NCBI RefSeq assembly: GCF_010993965.1
Contig: NZ_WIXM01000013.1
Span: forward strand, 1-64,000
Length of the DNA stretch: 64,000 bases
From: Gracilibacillus sp. YIM 98692
GTDB lineage: Bacteria > Bacillota > Bacilli > Bacillales > Amphibacillaceae
Direction: 5' to 3'
Below are positions 1-10,103 of this stretch, in pieces. Under the pieces are notes generated by a model, which saw only the letters and a program-made list of their open reading frames with translations, was not told where the DNA came from and did no database searches. The translations under genes were made by a program, and so were the position numbers. Position 1 is the stretch's first letter. The number at the start of each line of letters is the position of its first letter.

Positions 1-100
1 TGAAGCGTTGCCCGCGGAAAGCGAAGTATATTTCCGAAGCGTCATTTAAACTCTCACCCTACAGTATTGCGCAGTTTGGTTCTACTACGCAGTTTTATGC
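1..100. repeat. Intergenic repeat family A, copy 1 (cut by window edge)
   Basis: The first 35 bases are identical to positions 47389-47423 apart from the outermost bases. They contain the CCCGCGGAAAGCGAAG core followed by TATATTTCC. The following stretch, with GCGCAGTTTGGTTCTA near 70-85, resembles the tail of the copy at 62750-62990. The left half of the element lies outside the window. Elements of this kind, a long imperfect inverted repeat between genes, are familiar from halotolerant Bacillaceae. No coding function is seen. Confidence 0.7.
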
Positions 101-105
101 AATTC

Positions 106-180
106 ATAAAAATGCTCCCCTCAAGTATCAGATTTTTATTTTTCAATCTGCCTACTTTGAGGGGAGCCTCTATTTTTTAT
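106..180. terminator. Bidirectional terminator after cysI
   Basis: A long stem pairs GCTCCCCTCAAGTA (114-127) with TACTTTGAGGGGAGC (153-167), with an inner CAGATT/AATCTG helix. T-rich tracts follow on both strands. It would end the cysHJI transcript coming from the right and block read-through from the left. Confidence 0.75.
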
Positions 181-244
181 TATTTTTATATAATAGATCA
201 GTTTCTTATAGATCGGGTGCTTCACAATTAAATCATTACACTCA

Positions 245-1954
245 TTATTTAGTAACGCTGCCTGGTTCTTTATGAAAATCAAGTCCAGAATATACGGCAT
301 CTACATACCCTTTGCGAACGACAAAATCCCCAAAATACTCATTTTCTTGACGTTCTTTTGCATAATGTTTAAAAATATCTTTCAAAATACTGAGGATCTC
401 ATCTTCTCCAATATTTTCACGATAAAGCTGATTGAGTCGGTCACCGACAAAGCTGCCACCTAAATAAAAATTATATTTACCCGGTGCTTTACCAATAAAA
501 CCAATTTCAGCTAGAGCTGGTCTTGCACAACCATTTGGGCAACCGGTCATACGGATAACAATCTCTTGATCTCTCAACCCTTCTTCCGCTAATGCATCCT
601 CAATTTTGTCGATTAAGGACGGTAAATATCTTTCTGACTCTGCCATAGCAAGAGCACAAGTAGGCATTGCTACACAAGCCATTGAATTGCGACGTAGTCC
701 CGAATAATGCTTTCCTTCTGTTAAGCCATATTCATCAATAATAGCTTGTACTTTTTTCTTCTTTTGTGCACTGACATTTGCGATAATAAGGTTTTGATTT
801 GGCGTTAACCGAAAATCACCTGTATGAATTTTAGCGATTTCTCGTAAACCAGTCATTAATTGATAATCCTCTGTATCTTTAACACGTCCATTTTGAACGA
901 ATAATGTAAAATGCCATCTATTTTTCCCTTTGACCCATCCATAGCGATCACCATTATGATCAAAATGGTAATCTTTTTCTTCTTCTAGCTCCCATCCTAG
1001 GCGTTTGTTTAATTCTTCTTTGAACCAATCAAGGCCGTAGCGGTCAATCGTATATTTAAAACGAGCATTCTTACGATCAGAACGGTTTCCGTAATCACGC
1101 TGAATAGTTACTACTTTTTCTGCAACATCAATGACATCTTCTTTCGCACAATAACCAGCTATACGACCTAGCTGTGGGTACGTGTTTGTATTTCCATGGG
1201 TAGAACCCATACCACCACCAACAACAACATTAAAGCCCTTCACTTCATTTTCTTCGATAATGGCAATAAAACCTAAATCTTGTGAGAAGATATCTACATC
1301 ATTAGATGGCGGTGCAGCAATTCCAATTTTAAATTTACGCGGTAAGTAAGTAGGCCCATATATTGGTTCCTCTTCTTTTGTATCCACGATTTTTTCATTA
1401 TCCAGCCAAATTTCATGATACGCACCTGTTTTTGGTGATAAGTGATCACTAATGTTTTGTGCCCAATCTTGAATCTCCTGGTGGACGTCCGATTGATAAG
1501 GGTTCGGATTACACATTACGTTACGGTTTACGTCACCGCACGCAGCAATGGTAGTCATTAATTGATCATTAATAGTTTTAATCGTATCTTTTAAATTCCA
1601 TTTTAAAATGCCATGTAATTGAAATGCTTGCCTAGTCGTTAATTTAATCGTATCATCACCGTATTTTTGGGAAAGTTCATCTACTGCCAGCCATTGGTTT
1701 GGTGTCGCAACACCACCAGGAATAGCGACACGTAACATGAATTGATAAGCAGGCTCAAGTTTTTGCTTACGTCTTTCATCTCGAATGTCACGGTCATCTT
1801 GTTGGTAACTACCATGGAACTTTAATAGCTTGGTATCCTCTTCTGATATAGATGCAGTTATTGGGTCTTGCAACCCTTCTTGTATGGTCCCTCTCAGGAA
1901 TTCACTATTTGCTTTTATGGCTTCCATTGGATCTAATTTCTTCTTATCTGTCAT
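245..1954 (-). CDS. cysI: Sulfite reductase [NADPH] hemoprotein beta component
   Basis: This 569-residue protein is the siroheme/[4Fe-4S] subunit of assimilatory sulfite reductase. It reduces sulfite to sulfide with electrons passed from the CysJ flavoprotein. The two ferredoxin-like half domains and the C-terminal cluster-binding cysteines are visible: ACVAMPTC near residue 430 and [10 protein letters not shown] near 470. Together these make the four-Cys set that holds the cluster and bridges to siroheme. Length is normal for the family. The ATG start has a strong upstream GAGGGGGG-type site and lies 17 bases after cysJ, so the two are co-transcribed. Expression should follow the SAM riboswitch at 4661-4830. 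The large bidirectional terminator at 106-180 closes the operon. Confidence 0.96.
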   Translation of the reverse strand: MTDKKKLDPMEAIKANSEFLRGTIQEGLQDPITASISEEDTKLLKFHGSYQQDDRDIRDERRKQKLEPAYQFMLRVAIPGGVATPNQWLAVDELSQKYGDDTIKLTTRQAFQLHGILKWNLKDTIKTINDQLMTTIAACGDVNRNVMCNPNPYQSDVHQEIQDWAQNISDHLSPKTGAYHEIWLDNEKIVDTKEEEPIYGPTYLPRKFKIGIAAPPSNDVDIFSQDLGFIAIIEENEVKGFNVVVGGGMGSTHGNTNTYPQLGRIAGYCAKEDVIDVAEKVVTIQRDYGNRSDRKNARFKYTIDRYGLDWFKEELNKRLGWELEEEKDYHFDHNGDRYGWVKGKNRWHFTLFVQNGRVKDTEDYQLMTGLREIAKIHTGDFRLTPNQNLIIANVSAQKKKKVQAIIDEYGLTEGKHYSGLRRNSMACVAMPTCALAMAESERYLPSLIDKIEDALAEEGLRDQEIVIRMTGCPNGCARPALAEIGFIGKAPGKYNFYLGGSFVGDRLNQLYRENIGEDEILSILKDIFKHYAKERQENEYFGDFVVRKGYVDAVYSGLDFHKEPGSVTK

Positions 1955-1971
1955 AACCGTTTCCCCCCTCT

Positions 1972-3774
1972 TTAGTAGACATCACGCTGATAACGTTTTT
2001 CTGTTTTTAATCGATTGATAAAATCTTCTGCTTCCGTACTTGTCATATTGCCTTCTGTTTCTATAATAGTTAAGAGTGTTTGATGAACATCTTTCGCCAT
2101 TCTTTTTTCATCACCACATACATAGATATGAGCGCCTTGTTCAATCCAACTGTATAGTTCTTTGGCTTTTTCTAACATACGGTGTTGTACATATACTTTC
2201 TCTTCACTATCTCGTGAGAAAGCCACATCCATTTTAGTTAATACGCCTTCTTTTAGCCACTTTTGGAAGTCTACTTGATATAAGAAGTCTGTTCGGAAGT
2301 GTTGATCACCAAAGAATAACCATGTTTTCCCTTCTAACTCAAGTTCTTCGCGTTCCTCTAAATATCCTCTGAATGGAGCAACTCCTGTACCTGGACCAAT
2401 CATAATCACTGGTGTCTCATCCGTTGGGAATTTAAAATTCGGGTTTTTATGCACATACACATTTAATTGATCACCAGGCTTAATTCGTTCTGCAATTTCT
2501 CCTGAGCATACTCCAGTTCGATCACGGCCGTGTGTATGGTATCGAACTGTTGCAATTGTTAAGTGGACCTCATCAGGATTTGCTTGGTAACTGCTGGAGA
2601 TAGAGTATTGCCTAGCTGGTATTTTGCGTAAAATTTGAACTAGCTTAGTAGGATCTAAATCTTTTGGTTGATAATCCGTAATTAAGTCTAAAAAGTCACG
2701 ACCATCGATATATTCTTTCACCTTGTCTGTGTCTTGAATCAGTTTGTTCAACTCTTCATTCTCAAAGTGTTCGCTTGCTTTTTCTAATAAGCTTTTGGTA
2801 AGAACGGTTATTTCAAAAATGGAAGTGAGTGCTTCCGTTATCGAGCGTATTTCCCCCTGCTTATTAATAGGTATAGACTGTTCAGGGTCCCATGAAAGTT
2901 TTTTAATGATATTTGTCACAATAGTTGGCTCGTTTTTAGGATAAATAGCTAAGCAGTCTCCTGGTTCATAGCTAAGGTTAGAGCCTTCTAAAGAGATTTC
3001 AATATGTCTAGTTTCCTTTGCAGATCCTCGACCGCTCAGCTGAATATTTTCTAAAACTTCTGCTGAAAATGGATTTGTTCTTGAAAAGATTGGTTGTTCA
3101 GCAGGGCTAGGTGTTACATCACCGGTTTCTGCTGAATTACTTACACTTCCTTGTTCCTCTAAGATATCAATCACTTGGTTGATCCATTCTTCTGCTGGTT
3201 CATCAAAATCAACATCACAATCCACTCTCGGGTGGATGCGATTTGCTCCTAATTCTTCTAATCTTTTGTCAAAATCTTTGCCCGTTTGGCAGAAAAATTC
3301 ATAAGATTCATCCCCCAAAGCGAGTACAGAGAAATTCACATCATTAAGTTTTGGCGCCTTTCGGCTGTGAAGAAATTCATGAAATTGAATTGCGTTATCT
3401 GGAGGATCTCCCTCACCATGTGTAGCACTCACAATAAATAGGTCTTCAACTTCTTTTAATTTCTTTGGCTTAAAGTCATCCATGCTGGAAACATTTGTTT
3501 CTCTGTTTAGTCCTTTTGCCTTTTCTGCTAATTGTTCTGCCACAGATTGGCTATTTCCTGTTTCGGATCCATAAAGGATGGTAACAGTCCTTAATTTTAC
3601 GGGTTCTTTTTCTGTTTTCTTTGGCTGAGTAACAGTCCCTTCATTGTTTGCCTGAGAGGCAGCTAAGTACCCCGATAACCAATTCTTTTGTGCGTCTGTC
3701 AGAGTTGGTAATAGTTGGTTTAACATTTCTGTTTGTTTTTCATCAAAAGGGCTGTTCATTACTTGTAACGCCAA
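1972..3774 (-). CDS. cysJ: Sulfite reductase [NADPH] flavoprotein alpha component
   Basis: This is the FMN/FAD flavoprotein of sulfite reductase, moving electrons from NADPH to CysI. It has an N-terminal flavodoxin domain ([13 protein letters not shown] about residues 65-77, [10 protein letters not shown] near 150). A cytochrome P450 reductase-like FAD domain follows ([13 protein letters not shown]). The C-terminal NADPH domain shows [16 protein letters not shown] and ends in RYQRDVY, as usual for the family. A GTG at 3783 is in frame, but it overlaps the AGAGAGGTGA ribosome binding site. The TTG at 3774 is correctly spaced and gives [10 protein letters not shown], which matches Bacillus CysJ N-termini, so TTG is preferred (600 residues). 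A small GC-rich hairpin (3822-3843) lies in the 109-base gap after cysH. Confidence 0.95.
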   Translation of the reverse strand: MALQVMNSPFDEKQTEMLNQLLPTLTDAQKNWLSGYLAASQANNEGTVTQPKKTEKEPVKLRTVTILYGSETGNSQSVAEQLAEKAKGLNRETNVSSMDDFKPKKLKEVEDLFIVSATHGEGDPPDNAIQFHEFLHSRKAPKLNDVNFSVLALGDESYEFFCQTGKDFDKRLEELGANRIHPRVDCDVDFDEPAEEWINQVIDILEEQGSVSNSAETGDVTPSPAEQPIFSRTNPFSAEVLENIQLSGRGSAKETRHIEISLEGSNLSYEPGDCLAIYPKNEPTIVTNIIKKLSWDPEQSIPINKQGEIRSITEALTSIFEITVLTKSLLEKASEHFENEELNKLIQDTDKVKEYIDGRDFLDLITDYQPKDLDPTKLVQILRKIPARQYSISSSYQANPDEVHLTIATVRYHTHGRDRTGVCSGEIAERIKPGDQLNVYVHKNPNFKFPTDETPVIMIGPGTGVAPFRGYLEEREELELEGKTWLFFGDQHFRTDFLYQVDFQKWLKEGVLTKMDVAFSRDSEEKVYVQHRMLEKAKELYSWIEQGAHIYVCGDEKRMAKDVHQTLLTIIETEGNMTSTEAEDFINRLKTEKRYQRDVY

Positions 3775-3892
3775 TAGAATCACCTCTCTTTTGTATTTAA
3801 AAATAAGGTTTAGCGCCTTGAAATATAGGCGCTGTTCTTTTTCTTTATTATTCCGATAAGTTTACTTTGTTAAGGGTATAAAAATAAACCTT

Positions 3893-4636
3893 CTAATCAG
3901 ATGATTGGGTTGCAGCGACATGTAATCCACATTCAGTTTTGTTAAAAGATGCCCATCTTCCAGCGCGTTCATCATCTGAATCAGAAACTGGAGATGTACA
4001 TGGGATACAACCGATACTTGGGAAACCTTGGTCATGCAGTTCATTATATGGCAACTGCTTTTCCTCAATATAGTCCCAAACGTCGTCCCAAGACCAATAA
4101 ATCAGTGGACAAACCTTTACGGACTTGAATCGTTCATCCTTATTGATGAAGTTTGTATTGGCTCGACTTGGTGATTGTTCCCGTCTTAAACCAGAAATCC
4201 ATGCTGTCGCACCAGATAAAACTTCTTCAAGTGGCTTTATCTTACGAAGGTAACAACATTTATCAGGGTCTCGGCTCCATAGTGCTGATCCATGTTTTTT
4301 AGCCTGTTCATCCACCGTCAGTGATGGTTTCTTCATCGTTATTTGTAATGAAGGATATCTATTTTTTACTTCGTCAATTAAGTCATAGGTTTCTTGAAAA
4401 TGTAAACCGGTATCTAAAAAAGCAAGCTTTGCATCAGGTTTAATATCAGCGATTAAGTCAATTAATACCATGCTCTCTGCACCAAAGCTGCATGCATAGA
4501 CTAAGGAATCTTGGTACATTTCATATGCCCATTTTAATATAGTGTGAGCACCTTTTGTTGGATCGTTGTCATCTGGCTGAAAATCTTTCCACTGTGTATC
4601 TGTAAAATGGCTATAGGTAACGATTTGGTCTGACAT
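3893..4636 (-). CDS. cysH: Adenylylsulfate/phosphoadenylylsulfate reductase
   Basis: CysH reduces activated sulfate (APS or PAPS) to sulfite, with thioredoxin as electron donor. The 247-residue protein has the ATP-PPase-like fold signature [15 protein letters not shown] near residue 48. The Cys-Cys pair DKCCYLRK is near 127 and the CIPC pair near 212; together these mark the [4Fe-4S]-containing bacterial type, which usually prefers APS. The catalytic ECGLH motif is at about 236. An arginine-rich ISGLRREQS loop lies between them. Start ATG 4636 follows AAGGAGGGGG. It is the first gene of cysH-cysJ-cysI. No sulfate adenylyltransferase or APS kinase is present here, so those must be elsewhere. 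Confidence 0.95.
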   Translation of the reverse strand: MSDQIVTYSHFTDTQWKDFQPDDNDPTKGAHTILKWAYEMYQDSLVYACSFGAESMVLIDLIADIKPDAKLAFLDTGLHFQETYDLIDEVKNRYPSLQITMKKPSLTVDEQAKKHGSALWSRDPDKCCYLRKIKPLEEVLSGATAWISGLRREQSPSRANTNFINKDERFKSVKVCPLIYWSWDDVWDYIEEKQLPYNELHDQGFPSIGCIPCTSPVSDSDDERAGRWASFNKTECGLHVAATQSSD

Positions 4637-4660
4637 ACTCCCCCTCCTTGGTCAGGTCAA

Positions 4661-4692
4661 TAAAAAAACTTCTTATCTAATTGATAAGAAGG
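4661..4692 (-). terminator. Riboswitch-controlled terminator of cysHJI
   Basis: On the minus strand CTTCTTATC pairs with GATAAGAAG across an AATTA loop, and seven T residues follow. The stem strand is nearly the same sequence as the 3' arm of aptamer helix P1 (4709-4720). The two can therefore compete for the same partner, the layout expected of a SAM-off transcription switch. Confidence 0.88.
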
Positions 4693-4708
4693 TGTACTTG
4701 TATCTTCC

Positions 4709-4830
4709 ACTTCTTATCTTCCGGGATATATTATATGATATCCCGCAGGAATTGGCACAGTGTCTAGTGAAATAGTACCTGTTGCCGAGGATTCACCGGG
4801 CCTGCCCCCTCCACCTCTCTGGATAAGAAC
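4709..4830 (-). promoter_or_regulatory. SAM-I riboswitch (S-box) aptamer
   Basis: Read on the minus strand the leader shows the S-box landmarks in order. The P1 5' arm is TTCTTATCC, followed by AGAGAGGTGGAGGG. Next come GGCCCGGTGAA and CCTCGGCAAC, a further hairpin built on GGGATAT, and the P1 3' arm GATAAGAA. A Rho-independent terminator follows directly. S-adenosylmethionine binding to this fold is known to stabilise P1 and let the terminator form. cysHJI should therefore be expressed when SAM, and hence methionine/cysteine supply, is low. Confidence 0.93.
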
Positions 4831-4852
4831 TCTCGCTTATGAACTTAATATA

Positions 4853-4881
4853 ATAGTATAACTATAAAATGGAAATGTCAA
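4853..4881 (-). promoter_or_regulatory. SigA-type promoter of cysHJI
   Basis: On the minus strand a perfect TTGACA (4881-4876) is separated by 17 bases from TACTAT (4858-4853). It lies about 25 bases upstream of the first S-box helix, as expected for a riboswitch leader that starts almost immediately. Confidence 0.8.
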
Positions 4882-4930
4882 CATCTAGGATAGAAAAATA
4901 TATTAACTTAACATTTTATTAACATCAAGA

Positions 4931-5215
4931 ATCACAAACTATTATTTTGTTTTCCCATTTGATTATAAGCGGTGAGCTCTTTCTCTTCAATGTTTGATTA
5001 TTTAATTGGTTGTTATCTATACTATGAAACTCAAGTGCTTCATGTGCTTTATGCCATATTATTTATGGACTAATTTCACCAGCAGCTAGATGAGGAGAAA
5101 GTTTGGAAGTGGCATCCATTTATAAAAAGTTTCGATGAGGGTAGTAATCTATTATTCTTTCTTTCAAATACTGCCACTTCTTTAGTGCTGCAAGTTCACC
5201 TGTTTCCCAATACTA
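4931..5215 (-). pseudogene. Decayed deoxyribodipyrimidine photolyase fragment
   Basis: One minus-strand frame through this stretch without an intact gene reads YWETGELAALKKW, then a Tyr-rich segment ending YYPHRNFL. A stop follows, then MDATSKLSPHLAAGEISP, another stop, then IIWHKAHEALEF. This order matches the photolyase/cryptochrome core, where a PGE.AA..L..F segment is followed by TSRLSPHL.FGEISPR. At least three in-frame stops interrupt it and no start is present, so it is a remnant. The photolyase similarity fades after HEALEF, so the left boundary is approximate. Recognition is by motif order; no alignment was run. Confidence 0.72.
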
Positions 5216-5234
5216 TTTTTGAACAGTTCTACAG

Positions 5235-6599
<1,365 letters not shown>

Positions 6600-6673
6600 T
6601 CATCATTCGCTCCTTTGTCATGATTAGTCTTATAATATTTATAGTATGCCAATATTAGAAAGTTTGATTTATG

Positions 6674-7936
6674 TTACATGGACTCATTTAATTTTTTGTC
6701 AGAGGGAACAAAGGATAAAACGATCATACCTATAACGAAGAGCAAAATTAGACTTAGTATACCAGCATTCGATCTGCCAGTTATTTGAGCTGTAGCACCT
6801 AGTAAGAGTGGACCTGTAATGGAAGCGAATTTACCAAAAATATTATAAAAGCCAAAGAATTCATTCGATTGTTGTTTAGGAATAAGTTTGGCAAAATAAG
6901 ATCTGCTAAGTGCTTGGATACCACCTTGAGAAGAAGCTACTAGCATAGCGATAATCCAAAAGTCGACAGCACTCTCTAAAAAATATCCATAAACACAAAC
7001 TATAATATAGACTATAATTCCTATAAAAAGCATCGTTTTTGCTGAATATATATCCGCTAATTTACCATAAACAATGGAGAATGGAGCAGCAACTATTTGT
7101 GTTGCAAATAGAACGATTAAAATTGTAGAAGAGCTAAGCCCAACATCATCTCCATATGCAGAAGACATGGAGATAATAGTCCCAACACCATCAATATAAA
7201 AGAAGTAAGCAATAAGGAAAATCGATAAGTACTTGTATTGCTTCATGTTTTGTACGGTATGAAAAAGTCTTTTGAAGCTTGTTTTTATCGGATTAAGTTC
7301 TGGTTCGATAAAATGAACTTGGGAAACATTTTTAATGATTGGAATAGAAAAAGTTGCCCACCACAAACATGTGATGGCGAATGCTATCCTGCTTGCTGTT
7401 ACACTTGATATCGGAATGATTTGTTTTTGTGCTAACAAAATAATGACAATACTGATAAGAAAAGGAATGGTGCTCCCAATATACCCAAATCCAAACCCAC
7501 GGGCAGAAACATGATTCATTCGTTTATCGTTGGTTACATCCACCAAAAACGCGTCATAGAAAATGTTTGCCCCAGTAGAGCCAAGTGAAGCGAAGGTATA
7601 AAAAATTAAAAGAAGCAGCCATTCTCCTTCAGGTATAAATATAAGAACAGTAGTAGAAAAAATACCGAAAGCCATAAAGCTGAGGAAAAATTTCTTTTTA
7701 AACCCTTTGTAATCGGCAATCGCTCCTAGAATAGGGCCTAGCAGGGCCAATATAAAAGTAAAGGTAGCAATCGTATAGCCAAGGTACGCTGTGGAAGTTG
7801 CCCCAGAAATCCCTTGATTAGTAGCTTGAGCTTTATAATATAACGGAAATACAGCGGTGGTGATAATAATGGTAAAAGCGGAACTGGCCCAATCATAAAA
7901 TACCCAGCTATTTTCCTTTTTAGAGTACCGTTTCAT
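6674..7936 (-). CDS. MFS transporter, UMF1/Atg22-like family
   Basis: This 420-residue, roughly 12-helix membrane protein belongs to the UMF1 branch of the major facilitator superfamily. The diagnostic N-terminus SWVFYDWASSAFTIIITTAV is present. So is the GPILGAIADYKGFKKKFF loop between helices 2 and 3, and ASSQGGIQALSRSYFAKLIP, the equivalent signature in the second half. Yeast Atg22 exports amino acids from the vacuole; bacterial members are largely uncharacterised, so the substrate is unknown. Start ATG follows AAAGGAG with 9-base spacing. It lies directly upstream of gdhA on the same strand. A link to amino acid or ammonium handling is only suggested by that position. Confidence 0.88.
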   Translation of the reverse strand: MKRYSKKENSWVFYDWASSAFTIIITTAVFPLYYKAQATNQGISGATSTAYLGYTIATFTFILALLGPILGAIADYKGFKKKFFLSFMAFGIFSTTVLIFIPEGEWLLLLIFYTFASLGSTGANIFYDAFLVDVTNDKRMNHVSARGFGFGYIGSTIPFLISIVIILLAQKQIIPISSVTASRIAFAITCLWWATFSIPIIKNVSQVHFIEPELNPIKTSFKRLFHTVQNMKQYKYLSIFLIAYFFYIDGVGTIISMSSAYGDDVGLSSSTILIVLFATQIVAAPFSIVYGKLADIYSAKTMLFIGIIVYIIVCVYGYFLESAVDFWIIAMLVASSQGGIQALSRSYFAKLIPKQQSNEFFGFYNIFGKFASITGPLLLGATAQITGRSNAGILSLILLFVIGMIVLSFVPSDKKLNESM

Positions 7937-8090
7937 GACTTCTCAACTCCTTTACAAACATTGTACTAAATTAAAAGAGAAAATCTTACAATACGAAAAA
8001 AATTTAATAAATATTTAGTTTAATCATCGTTTATCATTTATCTATATGGGTAAATTAAAAATAAATATGATTTTGGGAGGATATGAAATA

Positions 8091-8441
8091 ATGTATAAAC
8101 CCTTACAAGCTTTCTTTAAAACCGAAGATGATGCCGAAACTGTAAAAGCATTATTAAATAAGTTAAAAGCAAACGATATAGTGATTGATCAGTTGCCTGA
8201 TGGTGATGAGGGTGTCTTTTTGGTTCCGCTTGCATACTCTGGCAGTTCTACCAATGGAGTTGGAGCCGGTTCGGGAGGAGGTGTTCTCCCTCTTATCTCA
8301 AGGGATGAGATAGGTGGAGACGAAGAGTCAAGAGAATTTGTACTAGAGTGTGAAGTTGCTGAAGAAGACTATCAGGAGTCTTTGAAAATAGTCATGGAGA
8401 ACGATGGTTATGTGGATAAAAAGCAAATAGATAACCACTAG
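8091..8441 (+). CDS. Small acidic protein of unknown function
   Basis: A 116-residue acidic protein. I do not recognise a named family. The first two thirds look like a small alpha/beta fold (FKTEDDAETVKALLNKL, then IDQLPDGDEGVFLVPLAY), followed by a Gly/Ser-rich loop GAGSGGGVLP and an acidic C-terminal part. The layout recalls small Bacillus stress or YflT-like proteins, but that is a weak resemblance. An upstream in-frame ATG at 8046 has no ribosome binding site. The ATG at 8091 is preceded by GGGAGG at the right distance and is preferred. It stands alone between the divergent MFS gene and the trehalose operon. Confidence 0.7.
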   Translation: MYKPLQAFFKTEDDAETVKALLNKLKANDIVIDQLPDGDEGVFLVPLAYSGSSTNGVGAGSGGGVLPLISRDEIGGDEESREFVLECEVAEEDYQESLKIVMENDGYVDKKQIDNH

Positions 8442-8508
8442 TATTAGTTTCCCCCCTAAGTTTTTTCCAGGTGGGTAAATACCTTTTGCCCTCTTCTGGA
8501 TTTTTTTG

Positions 8509-8537
8509 TTGACACACTTGTATATACAAGTTAAAAT
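8509..8537 (+). promoter_or_regulatory. Promoter of treP-treA-treR
   Basis: TTGACA (8509-8514) and TAAAAT (8532-8537) are spaced by exactly 17 bases. The first TreR operator fills the spacer, so repressor and RNA polymerase binding would exclude each other. Confidence 0.85.
8516..8531 (+). promoter_or_regulatory. TreR operator 1
   Basis: A 16-base perfect palindrome ACTTGTATATACAAGT, matching the known Bacillus TreR box. It sits between the -35 and -10 elements. TreR with trehalose-6-phosphate as inducer is the established control. Confidence 0.9.
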
Positions 8538-8555
8538 GTGAAAATGTATTCGGTT

Positions 8556-8571
8556 TCCTGTATATACAAGT
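8556..8571 (+). promoter_or_regulatory. TreR operator 2
   Basis: TCCTGTATATACAAGT, a second TreR box with one degenerate arm. It is centred 40 bases downstream of the first and upstream of the treP ribosome binding site. Paired operators are also known in the B. subtilis tre promoter. Confidence 0.85.
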
Positions 8572-8603
8572 ACATGGATCCATAAAGAAAAGGAGGAAGC
8601 AGT

Positions 8604-10037
8604 ATGAGTAAATATACAGAGCCTGCTAAAGATCTATTAGAAAAAGTTGGTGGAAGTGACAATATTTCAGTTGTAACACATTGTGCGACAAGAATGCGTT
8701 TTGTTCTAAATGATTCTAATAAAGCAGATGTAAACGCTATAGAAGATATAGATGTCGTGAAAGGAACTTTTACACAAGCTGGTCAATTCCAAGTTATTAT
8801 CGGTAATGAAGTGGCAACCTTTTATAATGAATTTACGAAAATAGCAGGTGTAGATGATACATCAAAGGATGACGCCAAAGAAGCAGCTAAACAAAATATG
8901 AATATCATACAAAGACTTGTTTCTCACTTGGCAGATATTTTTACACCGATCATTCCTGCATTAGTTGTTGGTGGTCTTATATTAGGTTTTCGTAATGTTA
9001 TCGGTGACGTTGAAATGATGAACAATGGAACGCAAACGTTAGCGGGTTCTTCCCAATTCTGGAGAGGGTTATATGATTTTCTTTGGTTAATCGGGGAAGC
9101 AATCTTTCACTTCCTGCCGGTCGCCATTACATGGGCGATATCAAGGAAGATGGGTACTACTCAAGTGCTAGGTATTGTGTTAGGTATTACATTAGTTTCA
9201 CCTCAGCTACTTAATGCTTATGGTGTAGCTGGAGCTGAAGAAATCCCTGTTTGGGACTTTGGATTTGCACAAATCGACATGATTGGGTATCAAGCGCAAG
9301 TCATTCCCGCTATTTTAGCTGGTTTTGTCTTAGCTTACTTAGAAATTTGGTTACGTAAAATCATTCCGCAAGTAGTTTCGATGATTTTTGTTCCGTTTTT
9401 CTCATTAATCCCTGCCGTTTTGGTAGCACATGTTGTATTAGGGCCAATTGGCTGGGAGATTGGTTCATGGATCTCTAACATTGTATATTCGGGCTTAACT
9501 TCTGCTTTCGGTTGGCTATTTGCAGCTGTATTTGGTTTTGCCTATGCTCCACTTGTTATTACCGGACTGCATCATATGACAAATGCAATTGATTTACAGT
9601 TGATGAGTGAATTTAATGGGACGAACCTTTGGCCAATGATTGCGCTATCTAACATAGCACAAGGTTCAGCTGTTGTAGCGATCATTTATTTAAACCGCAA
9701 AGATAAGAAAGAGCAACAAGTTTCCGTCCCTGCTGCTATCTCTTGTTATCTAGGCGTAACAGAACCTGCATTGTTTGGTATTAATTTGAGATATTTATTT
9801 CCATTCATAGCAGGTATGTGTGGTTCTGCTATTGCAGCTGTTATTTCCGTAGGTTCTGGTGTGATGGCCAACTCTATTGGTGTTGGCGGTATACCAGGTA
9901 TTCTTTCGATTCAAGTGCCGCATATGTTAATGTTTACGGTTGCTATGGTTATTGCTATTGTAGTTCCATTTATTTTAACAGTATTCTTATCCAAGACAAA
10001 AATGGGGAAAGATGCTTATGAACGTTTAGGGAAATAA
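8604..10037 (+). CDS. treP: Trehalose-specific PTS enzyme IIBC
   Basis: This 477-residue protein takes up trehalose and phosphorylates it to trehalose-6-phosphate. The IIB domain is N-terminal, with its phosphorylated cysteine in VTHCATRMRF at about residue 27. A linker near 90-105 leads into a IIC membrane domain of about ten helices, with GLHHMTNAIDLQLM and the GVTEPALFGINLRY loop typical of the glucose/sucrose-type IIC family. There is no IIA domain, so a IIA from another system must donate phosphate, as in B. subtilis. Start ATG has AAGGAGG upstream. It is the first gene of the trehalose operon, behind two TreR operators. A 10-bp stem-loop follows it at 10045-10067. Confidence 0.95.
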   Translation: MSKYTEPAKDLLEKVGGSDNISVVTHCATRMRFVLNDSNKADVNAIEDIDVVKGTFTQAGQFQVIIGNEVATFYNEFTKIAGVDDTSKDDAKEAAKQNMNIIQRLVSHLADIFTPIIPALVVGGLILGFRNVIGDVEMMNNGTQTLAGSSQFWRGLYDFLWLIGEAIFHFLPVAITWAISRKMGTTQVLGIVLGITLVSPQLLNAYGVAGAEEIPVWDFGFAQIDMIGYQAQVIPAILAGFVLAYLEIWLRKIIPQVVSMIFVPFFSLIPAVLVAHVVLGPIGWEIGSWISNIVYSGLTSAFGWLFAAVFGFAYAPLVITGLHHMTNAIDLQLMSEFNGTNLWPMIALSNIAQGSAVVAIIYLNRKDKKEQQVSVPAAISCYLGVTEPALFGINLRYLFPFIAGMCGSAIAAVISVGSGVMANSIGVGGIPGILSIQVPHMLMFTVAMVIAIVVPFILTVFLSKTKMGKDAYERLGK

Positions 10038-10044
10038 GATGATG

Positions 10045-10067
10045 AAAGAGGAGACATCTCCTCTTTT
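10045..10067 (+). terminator. Intercistronic stem-loop between treP and treA
   Basis: AAAGAGGAGA pairs perfectly with TCTCCTCTTT across a two-base loop; four T residues end it. The T run is short, so it may act as a partial terminator or as a 3' mRNA stabiliser that sets the treP:treA ratio. Function is inferred. Confidence 0.6.
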
Positions 10068-10103
10068 TCCTATGTAAATAACTTTTTAAGGAAGGTGAGT
10101 AAA

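Noticed and set aside
3822-3843. Terminator between cysH and cysJ
   Set aside because: The AGCGCC/GGCGCT hairpin has its T-rich side on the plus strand, not on the strand of the cys genes; at most it is an intercistronic structure.
5105-5180. Inverted GAAGTGGCA / TGCCACTTC arms as a regulatory structure
   Set aside because: The arms are more than 50 bases apart and lie inside the decayed photolyase frame, so chance is the simplest explanation.
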